A stretch of 64,000 nt of DNA, taken from assembly GCA_018139225.1 (NCBI GenBank), contig JAGSNX010000003.1, positions 558,001 through 622,000 of the forward strand, read 5' to 3'. Positions 56,739 through 64,000 of the stretch are shown here, piece after piece. Each line of letters begins with the position of its first letter. Within the stretch, counting starts at the first letter, position 1. Made by a program: the position numbers and the translations under genes. This DNA comes from Microvirga sp. SRT01 (GTDB taxonomy: Bacteria > Pseudomonadota > Alphaproteobacteria > Sphingomonadales > Sphingomonadaceae). A model generated the notes under the pieces. That model had not been told where the DNA came from, searched no databases, and was given only the letters and a program-made list of their open reading frames with translations.

Positions 56739-57413
56739 GTGAACCACTGGACTACCACCGTCGTGCATCAGGGCGAGGAGCGGTCGCCCGTCCTGATCCT
56801 CGACGGTTTCGCGCCCGATCCGGCCATCTTCGTCGACGACGCCGCCGCGCGCGAGTTCGCGCCGATCGGCCCCTATTATCCCGGCATCCGCGCCACGGTC
56901 CCGGCCCCGTTGATCGCCGATTTGCTCGCCGCGCTGGAGCCGCTCGCGAGCGAGACCTTCGGCACGGGCGCGCTGTCGGTGGTGGAGGCGTATTATTCTA
57001 TCGTCACCACGCCCCCGTCCGCGCTCGCGCCGATCCAGCGGCTGCCGCATATCGACGGCGTCGGCGAGGACCGGCTGGCGCTGCTCCACTATTTGTCGCC
57101 CGACGAGCGTGGCGGCACCGCCTTCTTCCGGCAGCGATCGACCGGCTACGAAAGCGTCGACCGGTCGCGCTACCCGTCCTATGCGTCCGCCCTGCAACTC
57201 GACGTGCGCGAGCACGGGTTGCCCGACGCGGCCTATATCGACGGCGACACGCCGCTGTTCGCCTGCATCGCGCGCCATCAGGGCTGCTTCAACCGCGCAA
57301 TTCTCTATCGCAGCAACACGCTGCACTGCGCCGACCTGCCTGCGGATCTGTCGCTCTCGCCCGATCCGCGCGTCGGGCGGCTGACCGTCAACACCTTCCT
57401 GAGCGCCGCATGA
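56739..57413 (+). CDS. DUF6445-like protein resembling a 2-oxoglutarate/Fe(II) oxygenase, next to halogenase
   Basis: This 224-residue protein has a possible Fe/2OG facial triad: His104 and Asp106 (LPHIDG), His196 (NTLHCAD) and a 2OG-binding Arg at 211 or 214 (RVGRLTVNTF). The surrounding strands (LALLHYLS, GGTAFFRQR) fit a double-stranded beta-helix. I think it is the DUF6445 family often found beside tryptophan-halogenase homologues, but the name is from memory. The start is uncertain: GTG at 56739, or in-frame TTG at 56700. Its stop overlaps the halogenase start (ATGA), so the two are co-produced. Confidence 0.65.
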   Translation: MNHWTTTVVHQGEERSPVLILDGFAPDPAIFVDDAAAREFAPIGPYYPGIRATVPAPLIADLLAALEPLASETFGTGALSVVEAYYSIVTTPPSALAPIQRLPHIDGVGEDRLALLHYLSPDERGGTAFFRQRSTGYESVDRSRYPSYASALQLDVREHGLPDAAYIDGDTPLFACIARHQGCFNRAILYRSNTLHCADLPADLSLSPDPRVGRLTVNTFLSAA

Positions 57414-58900
57414 GCGCGCCCTTCACCGTCACGATCGCGGGCGGTGGCACCGCAGGGTGGATGACCGCCGCCGCGCTCGCGCGGTTCGCCGGCCCGGCCA
57501 CGCGCATCAGGCTGGTCGAGTCCGAGGCGATCGGCACGGTCGGCGTCGGGGAGGCAACGATCCCGCAGATCCGCCTGTTCAACCACGGTCTCGGCATCGA
57601 CGAGGATGCGTTCGTCGCCGCGACCGGCGGCACGTTCAAGCTCGGCATCGAGTTCGTCGACTGGTGGAAGACCGGCCATCGCTACATGCACGCGTTCGGC
57701 ACCGTCGGCCGCGATATCGGCGTCGTGCCGTTCCATCACTACTGGACACGCGCCAACGCGGCGGGCGTGGCAGGGCCGCTCGGCGACTACGCCCTGAACG
57801 AGGTCGCGGCGCGCGCCGGCCGCATGCATCGCGGGCCGTCGATCACTGCGCCCAATCTGCCACCCGTTCCCTACGCCTACCATTTCGACGCCACGCTCTA
57901 CGCGCGGTTCCTGCGCGACTATGCGGAGGCGCGCGGAGTCGAGCGGATCGAGGGCCGAATCCTCTCCGTCGAGCGGGCGCCCACCGGCGATATCGCCGCG
58001 CTCCGGCTGGAGGGGGATCGCCGCATCGACGGCGACCTGTTCGTCGATTGCACCGGCTTTCGCGCGCTGCTGATCGGCGAGACGCTGGGCGTCGGTTACG
58101 AGACGTGGAGCCACTGGTTGCCCTGCGACCGCGCGCTGGCCGTGCCGAGCGAACCGACGCCTGAGCCGGCCCCCTACACCCGCTCGACCGCGCACAAGGC
58201 GGGATGGCAATGGCGCATCCCGCTGCGTCACCGCACCGGCAACGGCCATGTCTATTGCAGCGCGCATACCAGCGACGACGAGGCCGCTGCGACCTTGCTT
58301 GCCGGGCTCGATACTCCTGCACTCGGCGATCCGCGTCCGCTGTCGTTCACGACCGGCCGCCGCATCCGGGCGCGGGAGGCGAACGTCGTCGCGATTGGGC
58401 TGTCGAGCGGTTTCCTCGAACCCCTCGAATCGACCAGCATCCATCTGATTCAGTCGGCCATCGCGCGCCTGCTGAAGCTGTTTCCCGGCCGCACCGTCAC
58501 GGATGCGGAGCGCGCCGAATACAACCGCCAGACTGATTTCGAGATCGAGCGGATCCGCGACATGGTCATCCTCCACTATCACGCGACGGAGCGGTCGGAG
58601 CCGTTCTGGCAGGCGTGTCGGGCCATGACGTTGCCCGATACTCTGCAAGCGAGGATCGAACTCTACCGCGCGCGGGGCCACATCGTCCGCGAGCATGACG
58701 AGCTGTTCACCGAACCCGGCTGGCTCCAGGTGCTGGCCGGGCAGGGGATTGCCCCCGCGGCGTGGCATCCGCTGGCGGACACGCTGCCGGACGCCGACCT
58801 TGCGGGCTTCATGCGGATGCTGGCGGACCAGAACGTCCGGGAAGCGACTGCGATGAAGCCGCATGCGGCGTTTTTGCGCGCGGCGCCGGTGCTTCAATAG
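57410..58900 (+). CDS. Flavin-dependent tryptophan-halogenase family protein
   Basis: This 496-residue protein has FAD-binding GGGTAGW (11-17), catalytic-lysine candidate Lys77 (GTFKLGIEF), the halogenase signature WQWRIP (266-271) and FLEPLESTSIHL with the conserved Glu. All motifs needed for halide oxidation and transfer are present. In sphingomonads and xanthomonads such enzymes often sit near TonB receptors and act on indole-type or unknown substrates. No natural-product assembly genes are nearby. A flavin reductase must be supplied from elsewhere. Confidence 0.9.
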   Translation: MSAPFTVTIAGGGTAGWMTAAALARFAGPATRIRLVESEAIGTVGVGEATIPQIRLFNHGLGIDEDAFVAATGGTFKLGIEFVDWWKTGHRYMHAFGTVGRDIGVVPFHHYWTRANAAGVAGPLGDYALNEVAARAGRMHRGPSITAPNLPPVPYAYHFDATLYARFLRDYAEARGVERIEGRILSVERAPTGDIAALRLEGDRRIDGDLFVDCTGFRALLIGETLGVGYETWSHWLPCDRALAVPSEPTPEPAPYTRSTAHKAGWQWRIPLRHRTGNGHVYCSAHTSDDEAAATLLAGLDTPALGDPRPLSFTTGRRIRAREANVVAIGLSSGFLEPLESTSIHLIQSAIARLLKLFPGRTVTDAERAEYNRQTDFEIERIRDMVILHYHATERSEPFWQACRAMTLPDTLQARIELYRARGHIVREHDELFTEPGWLQVLAGQGIAPAAWHPLADTLPDADLAGFMRMLADQNVREATAMKPHAAFLRAAPVLQ

Positions 58901-58905
58901 CAACG

Positions 58906-58937
58906 CCGTCATTGCGAGCGTAGCGAAGCAATGACGG
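58906..58937. repeat. Shortened CCGTCATTGCGAG-family palindrome
   Basis: CCGTCATTGC (58906-58915) pairs with GCAATGACGG (58928-58937). Its left 27 bases match the element at 44564 almost exactly, joined at a GCAAT directly to that element's right end. It looks like an internal-deletion derivative. Confidence 0.8.
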
Positions 58938-58962
58938 AACTCTAGGGCCGATCTTTCAGCCC

Positions 58963-59715
58963 TTAGGGATTCGGCAGCCACTCCGTCGCGACTTCGCGGT
59001 AGCGGTCGACGAAGCCGGTCGCGGCGGTCATCCCGGCCTCGTCCAGTATCGTCACGCGCCGGCCGTCGCGGCGGATCATCGACTTCGCCTCCAGCGCGCG
59101 GAAGGTACGGTTGACGTGGACCTTGGTCAGGCCGAGCGCGTCGCCCAGATCGGTCTGCGTCAGCGGCAGCTCGATCGTGTCGACCACGCCGCCCGCCGTC
59201 ACCCGCAGCCGCGCGAGCACGTCGAGGAGCAGGATGGTCAGCCGTTGCAGCGCGTTCATCCGCCCGATCGTCGTCAACCGGTCCGCCATCGCCACCTTTT
59301 CCGCACAGGCGACGGCATAGAGCAGTGCGCCAAGCCGGGGATGCGCGGCGAACAAGCGACCCAGGTTCGCCTTGGGCACCGTCGCGACGATACAGTCGCT
59401 GACCGCGGTCAGGGACGCCGCGGCGACCGACCATGCGATCGAGGACGTGCCGATCAGGTCGCCCGAATAATGGAAGCGCAGGATCTGCCGCCCGCCGGTG
59501 GTCAGCCGCTTCGACGAATGGAGCCAGCCCTGTTGCACCACGAAGAGTCCGTCGACGGGGCCGCCCTGTTCCTGCAACAACTGCCCGGCGCTCAGTCGCC
59601 GCTCGCTTTCGATCAGCGCCGCCAGCGCGTCGCGCTCATGGCCGGTGAGGTCGACATAACGCGCCAGACGCATCGTCAGCGCATTGCGGGGGGTTCCTGG
59701 CGGATGCAGCAGCAT
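58963..59715 (-). CDS. Crp/Fnr-family transcriptional regulator
   Basis: This 250-residue protein has an N-terminal cyclic-nucleotide-binding-type beta-barrel (about 20-130; FVVQQGWLHSSKRL, FHYSGDLIGTSSI) and a C-terminal HTH_CRP (about 155-225; LTQTDLGDALGLTKVHVNRTFRAL). It lacks the N-terminal cysteines of FNR, so it does not bind an oxygen-sensing [4Fe-4S] cluster in that way. The HTH is of the type common in alphaproteobacterial stress regulators. Its target is unknown; cstA and the halogenase pair are the nearest genes. Confidence 0.9.
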   Translation of the reverse strand: MLLHPPGTPRNALTMRLARYVDLTGHERDALAALIESERRLSAGQLLQEQGGPVDGLFVVQQGWLHSSKRLTTGGRQILRFHYSGDLIGTSSIAWSVAAASLTAVSDCIVATVPKANLGRLFAAHPRLGALLYAVACAEKVAMADRLTTIGRMNALQRLTILLLDVLARLRVTAGGVVDTIELPLTQTDLGDALGLTKVHVNRTFRALEAKSMIRRDGRRVTILDEAGMTAATGFVDRYREVATEWLPNP

Positions 59716-59785
59716 GATGTCGAATCATCGCACTATCGCGGGGGGGCCGCAACGGCTTTGCGCATCAGGCGCTTGGGGCGGCACC

Positions 59786-59968
59786 TCAGCAGCAGCGCCC
59801 GCCGCCCTTGCCCCCGTACCGCGCCTGCTGCCGATCGCGAAAGAACGCGATCTCGTCCATCGGCTCGTGGTCGGGATGCCGTTCGGCCATGTGCCGGCGA
59901 TACGCGTCGTAGGACGGCATGCCCACCATCGCCCGCGCGGTTTCCCTGAGCAGCGCGATCAGCGTCAT
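59786..59968 (-). CDS. ybdD: YbdD/YjiX-family small protein
   Basis: This 60-residue protein has the family signature MVGMPSYDAYRRHMAERHP and FFRDRQQARYG, then a Cys-ending tail (GGRCC). In E. coli the ortholog is co-transcribed with CstA or YjiY and needed for pyruvate uptake. Its ATG overlaps the cstA stop by four bases. Confidence 0.92.
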   Translation of the reverse strand: MTLIALLRETARAMVGMPSYDAYRRHMAERHPDHEPMDEIAFFRDRQQARYGGKGGGRCC

Positions 59969-62022
59969 GCCGCGACCGTCTTCTCACCGAGCGCCGGTAT
60001 TTCGCTGACCGTCGGCCGGTCCACACGGCGCGCGGCGAGACAGGCGCGGATGCCGAACACGAGGATCGTCGCCACCACCGCCAGGAACAGCGCGCACAGT
60101 CCGGCGTCGATGCGGTCGTTCAGCACCACGCGGTGCATGTCCGCCAGCGACTTGGCGGGGGCGAGCACCCGACCCTTCGCAGCGGCGGCAGAGAACTTGG
60201 CGGCATGCGCCAGGAACCCGATCGCCGGATCTGCGTGGAAGACCTTCTGCAACCCGGCCGTGCCGGTACACAGCACCAGCCACGCCGCCGGGGCCGCGGT
60301 GACCCAGGCGTAGCGGTCGCGCTTCATCCGGAACAGCACCACCGTCGCCAGCACCAGCGCGACCGCGGCGAGCATCTGGTTGGCGATCCCGAACAGCGGC
60401 CACAGCGTGTTCACGCCGCCCAGCGGATCGGTGACGCCCTGATAGAGGAAGAACCCCCAGGCGCCGACGCACAGGAAGGTCGCGACCAGCCCCGGCGCCC
60501 AGCCCACTCCCTCGCGGAAGCGCGGCACCGCCAGTCCCAGCAGGTCCTGCAACATGAAGCGCCCTGCGCGGGTGCCGGCATCGACCGCGGTCAGGATGAA
60601 CAGCGCCTCGAACAAAATCGCGAAATGGTACCAGAACGCCTTCATCGCCGATCCGCCGAGCACGTGGCTGAAGATCTCCGCCATCGCCACCGCCAGCGTC
60701 GGCGCGCCGCCGGTGCGGCTGATGACCGTCGCCTCGCCGACGTCGCGGGCCGCCTGCGCCAGCGCGGCGGGCGTGATCGGAAAGCCCATCGCTGTCACGG
60801 CGGCGGCGGCGCTTTCCGGGCTGGTGCCGACCACCGCGGCGGGGCTGTTCATCGCGAAATACAGGCCGGGGTCGAGGATCGACGCGCCGACCAGCGCCAT
60901 GATCGCGACGAAGCTCTCCGCCAGCATCGCGCCGTACCCGATGAACGGTGCGTCGCCCTCGCTCGCGATCAGTTTCGGCGTGGTGCCGCTCGCGATCAGG
61001 GCGTGGAAGCCGCTGACCGCGCCGCAGGCGATCGTGATGAACAGGAACGGGAACAGCGTGCCCGCCCAGACCGGCCCGCCGCCGTTCGTGAATTGCGTCA
61101 GCGCCGGCATCCGCAGCGGCGGCGCCATGATCGCGATGCCCAGCGCCAGCGCGACGATCGCGCCGATCTTCAGGAAGGTCGACAGGTAATCGCGCGGCGC
61201 GAGCAGCAGCCACACTGGCAGCAGCGCCGCGACCGCACCATAGGCGATCAGGCCGAAGCACAACTGCACTGGCGTCAGCGTGAACCACGGCGCGAGCGAC
61301 GATTGCGCGACCTGCCCGCCCAGTACGATCGCGGCGAGCAGCCCGACGATGCCCAGCACCGACACCTCGCCGATGCGTCCCGGCCGCAGCCAGCGGGTGT
61401 AGCATCCCATCAGCAGCGCGAGCGGGATCGTCGCCGCCACCGTGAACAGCCCCCACGGGCTTTCCGCCAGCGCGCGCACCACGATCAGCGCCAGCACGGC
61501 GAGGATGATGACCATGATCGCGAACGCGCCGACGAGCGCGACCGTCCCCGCGACCTGCCCCATCTCAGCGCGGACCAGTTCGCCCAGCGAGCGCCCGTCG
61601 CGGCGCATCGACACGAACAGGATGCAGAAATCCTGCACCGCCCCCGCCAGCACGACGCCGACGAGGATCCACAACACGCCCGGCAGATAGCCCATCTGCG
61701 CCGCCAGCACCGGCCCGACCAGCGGCCCCGCGCCGGCGATGGCCGCGAAATGGTGGCCGAAGAGCACGCGCCGGTCGGTGGCGACATAATCCAGCCCGTC
61801 GGCGCGGCGAACCGCCGGCGTTGGGCGCGAGGGATCGATACCCAGCACGCGGGTGGCGATGAACTTGGCGTAGAAACGATATGCGATCAGGTAGGTGCAG
61901 AGCGCCGCGGTGACGATCCACAGCGCGTTGACGCTCTCGCCGCGTACGGTGGCGACGACGCCCAGCGCGGTCGCGCCCAGCAGCGCGAGCGCACTCCAGC
62001 CGATCCTGTCCTTGGTCGTCAC
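59965..62022 (-). CDS. cstA: Carbon starvation protein CstA, pyruvate transporter
   Basis: This 685-residue protein has about 16-18 membrane helices and the family motifs GHHFAAIAGAGPLVGPVLAAQ and SMRRDGRSLGEL. CstA imports pyruvate, and peptides in some bacteria, during carbon limitation. The start is GTG at 62022 behind GGGAGAGG. ybdD overlaps its 3' end. Confidence 0.95.
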   Translation of the reverse strand: MTTKDRIGWSALALLGATALGVVATVRGESVNALWIVTAALCTYLIAYRFYAKFIATRVLGIDPSRPTPAVRRADGLDYVATDRRVLFGHHFAAIAGAGPLVGPVLAAQMGYLPGVLWILVGVVLAGAVQDFCILFVSMRRDGRSLGELVRAEMGQVAGTVALVGAFAIMVIILAVLALIVVRALAESPWGLFTVAATIPLALLMGCYTRWLRPGRIGEVSVLGIVGLLAAIVLGGQVAQSSLAPWFTLTPVQLCFGLIAYGAVAALLPVWLLLAPRDYLSTFLKIGAIVALALGIAIMAPPLRMPALTQFTNGGGPVWAGTLFPFLFITIACGAVSGFHALIASGTTPKLIASEGDAPFIGYGAMLAESFVAIMALVGASILDPGLYFAMNSPAAVVGTSPESAAAAVTAMGFPITPAALAQAARDVGEATVISRTGGAPTLAVAMAEIFSHVLGGSAMKAFWYHFAILFEALFILTAVDAGTRAGRFMLQDLLGLAVPRFREGVGWAPGLVATFLCVGAWGFFLYQGVTDPLGGVNTLWPLFGIANQMLAAVALVLATVVLFRMKRDRYAWVTAAPAAWLVLCTGTAGLQKVFHADPAIGFLAHAAKFSAAAAKGRVLAPAKSLADMHRVVLNDRIDAGLCALFLAVVATILVFGIRACLAARRVDRPTVSEIPALGEKTVAA

Positions 62023-62082
62023 GCCGCCTCTCCCGCTTTACCCGAACGTATCGGCCGCGGTCGCCACGGGAGCAACAGTCTT

Positions 62083-63267
62083 TTACCGGTCGCCGACCTT
62101 CCACGACACCGCCCAGATCGCCAGTCCGCCCAGCGCCAGCGCGCAACCGACCAGCCCGGTCGACGTCCAGCCATAGCCCGCCGCCAGCACCAGCCCCGCG
62201 AGGAACGGCCCCAGCGCGTTCGCCGTATTGAACGCCGAATGGTTGAGCGCGGCGGCCAGCGTCTGCGCGTCGCCCGCGACATCCATCAGCCGGGTCTGGA
62301 GCACGGTGCCGAGCGCCCCGCCGACGCCGATCGCGAACACGTCCAGCGTCAGCCAGGTCAGGTCGTGCGCGGCGAGCGGGAACAGCGCCAGCATCGCCGC
62401 CGACCACACCAGCAGCACGCCCGCCGTCGGCATCAGCGCACGGTCGGCGAAGCGCGGTATGAACAGGTTTCCTGCGGTCATGCCGCTGCCGAACGCCACC
62501 AGCACCAGCGCGAGCGCGGCGGGTCCTCCGCCGGTCACCGCCGAGAGGGTGGAGGCAAGGTAGGTGTAAACCGCGAACATGCCGCCGAACCCGACCGCGC
62601 CGGTCGCCAGCGTCAGCCACACCTGACGCTTCTTCAGCGCGCCCAGTTCGCGCATCGCGTTCGCGCCCGGCTGCACGGTGTCGCGCGGGGCCATGATCGC
62701 CACCGATACCGCCGTCGCCGCCGCCAGCACCGCCACCACGCCGAAGCCCCAGCGCCAGCCGATCCACTGGCCCAGCGCATTGGCCAGCGGCACCCCCGCG
62801 ACGGTCGCGACGGTCAGCCCCAGCATCACGCGGCCCACGGCGCGGGTGCGCCGCTCGGCCGGCACCAGCGATGCGGCGACCAGCGAGGCGATCCCGAAAT
62901 ACGCACCGTGCGGCAGGCCGCTGAGGAAGCGGAACACCAGCATCGAGCCGTAGCTCGGCGCGAGCGCGGACAGCCCGTTGGCGACCGCGAACACCGCCAT
63001 CAGCGCGATCAGCATCGTCCGCTTCGGCCACTTCGCTCCCAACACGGCCAGCGTCGGCGCGCCGACCACGACGCCCAGCGCATAGGCGCTGATGACATGG
63101 CCCGCCGTCGGTTCGTCGATGTGGAGGTCGCGCGCCATCAGCGGCAACAGGCTCATCGTCGCGAATTCGGTCGTGCCGATCGCGAACCCGCCCAGCGCGA
63201 GCGCGAGGTGGACGAGGCCGACGGCAGGCGTCCGGCGGACGGGAGCGGAGAGCACGGTAGCGGTCAT
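62083..63267 (-). CDS. MFS efflux transporter (DHA1, AraJ-like)
   Basis: This 394-residue, 12-helix protein has the AraJ/YdhP-type motifs GTTEFATMSLLPLMARDL in helix 1, SAYALGVVVGAP, and GLPHGAYFGIASLVAASL. It probably exports sugars or drugs. The start is ATG at 63267; the frame to 63372 runs through a palindrome and is not coding. It lies 60 bases upstream of cstA on the same strand. Confidence 0.88.
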   Translation of the reverse strand: MTATVLSAPVRRTPAVGLVHLALALGGFAIGTTEFATMSLLPLMARDLHIDEPTAGHVISAYALGVVVGAPTLAVLGAKWPKRTMLIALMAVFAVANGLSALAPSYGSMLVFRFLSGLPHGAYFGIASLVAASLVPAERRTRAVGRVMLGLTVATVAGVPLANALGQWIGWRWGFGVVAVLAAATAVSVAIMAPRDTVQPGANAMRELGALKKRQVWLTLATGAVGFGGMFAVYTYLASTLSAVTGGGPAALALVLVAFGSGMTAGNLFIPRFADRALMPTAGVLLVWSAAMLALFPLAAHDLTWLTLDVFAIGVGGALGTVLQTRLMDVAGDAQTLAAALNHSAFNTANALGPFLAGLVLAAGYGWTSTGLVGCALALGGLAIWAVSWKVGDR

Positions 63268-63341
63268 CCTGCCGGAGGTGAGGGCATGCGGCGGCGATGG
63301 CAAACGCTTGTTACGGCACGATGATTGCGCCGCGTGCATCT

Positions 63342-63370
63342 GAAGTCCTCCCCGTGCCGGGGAGGACTTC
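63342..63370. repeat. Palindrome downstream of pyruvate kinase
   Basis: GAAGTCCTCCCCG (63342-63354), TGC, CGGGGAGGACTTC (63358-63370) is perfect over 13 bp. It begins six bases after the pyruvate kinase stop when read on the minus strand. There is no T-run, so it may be a weak terminator or an mRNA 3'-end stabiliser. Confidence 0.75.
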
Positions 63371-63376
63371 ACAGCC

Positions 63377-64000
63377 TCAATCGTAGTTCTTCAGTTCGTC
63401 GCCGACGATGCGCGTCACGTGGATGACGTTGGTCGACCCCGGCGTGCGGAACGGCACGCCGGCCATCACCACCACCTGCTCGCCCGCCTTGGCGATGCCG
63501 TGGCGCAGCGCCATGCGCTTCGACTTGGCGACCATCTCCTCGAACGATTCGACGTCGCGGGTGTGGACCGCGTGGGTGCCCCAGAGCAGCCCCAGCCGTC
63601 GCGCCGTTTCCAGCTGCGGCGTCAGCACCAAGATCGGCACCGCCGGCCGCTCGCGCGCGATGCGGCGCGCGGTCGATCCGGACGAGGTGAAGCAGATGAT
63701 CGCCGCCGCCGATACGGTGCGCGCGATGTTCTTCGCCGCCTCCGCCAGCGCGTCGGCGGTCGTCGGATCGGGCTTCATGACCGTGAAGTGGACTCGGTCG
63801 CCGTGGCCCGGATCGCGCTCCACCGCGTTGCCGATCGCGTTCATCATCGTCACCGATTCGATCGGCCACGCACCTGCCGCGCTCTCGGCGGACAGCATGA
63901 TCGCGTCCGCACCGTCGTAGATCGCGGTCGCCACGTCGGACACCTCGGCGCGGGTCGGCGAGGGTGACTGGATCATCGATTCCAGCATCTGCGTCGCGAC
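63377..64000 (-). CDS. pyk: Pyruvate kinase, C-terminal part (5' end outside the window)
   Basis: The frame is open to the window edge; the visible 207 residues begin VATQMLESM, the conserved end of the catalytic barrel, followed by [13 protein letters not shown] and the C-terminal domain ([32 protein letters not shown]). Pyruvate kinase makes pyruvate and ATP from phosphoenolpyruvate. The stop is at 63377-63379. Confidence 0.95.
   Translation of the reverse strand, partial: VATQMLESMIQSPSPTRAEVSDVATAIYDGADAIMLSAESAAGAWPIESVTMMNAIGNAVERDPGHGDRVHFTVMKPDPTTADALAEAAKNIARTVSAAAIICFTSSGSTARRIARERPAVPILVLTPQLETARRLGLLWGTHAVHTRDVESFEEMVAKSKRMALRHGIAKAGEQVVVMAGVPFRTPGSTNVIHVTRIVGDELKNYD

Noticed and set aside
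60133..63324. 1063-codon open frame on the plus strand
   Set aside because: It is antisense to cstA and the MFS gene, is dominated by Arg/His/Gln/Asp, and has no domain features. It is a codon-bias shadow of GC-rich genes.

Overview
The window is GC-rich, densely coding and strongly biased to G/C at third positions, with many ATGA/GTGA/TGATG gene overlaps and several GTG and TTG starts. The gene content (NasT/NasS-controlled nitrate assimilation, TonB-dependent uptake, a stand-alone SWIB protein, short-form HisG, periplasmic quinoprotein with small cytochromes c, tryptophan-halogenase homologue, and many short GC-rich palindromic repeats) points to an alphaproteobacterium of the Sphingomonas type. 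It looks like ordinary chromosome: I see no phage, insertion sequence, CRISPR array, rRNA or tRNA.

Layout. 1-3 kb: two Gfo/Idh/MocA oxidoreductases (the first cut by the window edge) and a secreted esterase. 3-9.5 kb: a PerM-type permease, a glutamine amidotransferase and a three-subunit molybdenum aldehyde oxidase (paoABC type), then a 550-base gap. 9.5-20.8 kb: a SWIB protein and a complete assimilatory nitrate/nitrite cluster (nasT, nasS, nitrate transporter, porin, nirB, nirD, nasC, cobA). Between nasS and the transporter lies a leader with two hexaloop hairpins of the ANTAR-target type followed by a strong terminator, so nitrate control by antitermination can be read from the DNA. 20.8-28.4 kb: sugar genes (GH39 xylosidase, two dehydrogenases, a periplasmic GH2 beta-galactosidase). 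28.5-37.9 kb: a GntR regulator followed by a tightly packed seven-gene catabolic operon joining a periplasmic amidohydrolase, an ACS-type permease, two cytochromes c, an iron alcohol dehydrogenase, an SSADH-type aldehyde dehydrogenase and a Tat-exported PQQ dehydrogenase. An ATCATATAGG motif is shared by the regulator promoter and the operon promoter. This is my best candidate for an undescribed pathway.

38-47.8 kb: a methyltransferase with a signal peptide, YghU, a TonB-like protein, a TonB-dependent receptor plus a nucleotide pyrophosphatase/phosphodiesterase preceded by four GTCAC repeats at exact 11-bp intervals (Pho-box-like), a GDSL esterase, and hisG-hisD. 48-52 kb: Kup potassium transporter in one operon with a short KdpD-like kinase and KdpE. 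52-56.7 kb: a MarR-controlled OprM/EmrA/EmrB tripartite efflux operon. 56.7-64 kb: a 2OG-Fe oxygenase-like protein paired with a flavin-dependent halogenase, a Crp/Fnr regulator, the YbdD-CstA pyruvate uptake pair, an MFS efflux protein and the C-terminal part of pyruvate kinase (cut by the window edge).

Short palindromic repeats of several families fill most intergenic gaps. One has a second, cloverleaf-like 64-bp element nested inside it and appears to supply the ribosome-binding site of the nitrate reductase gene.
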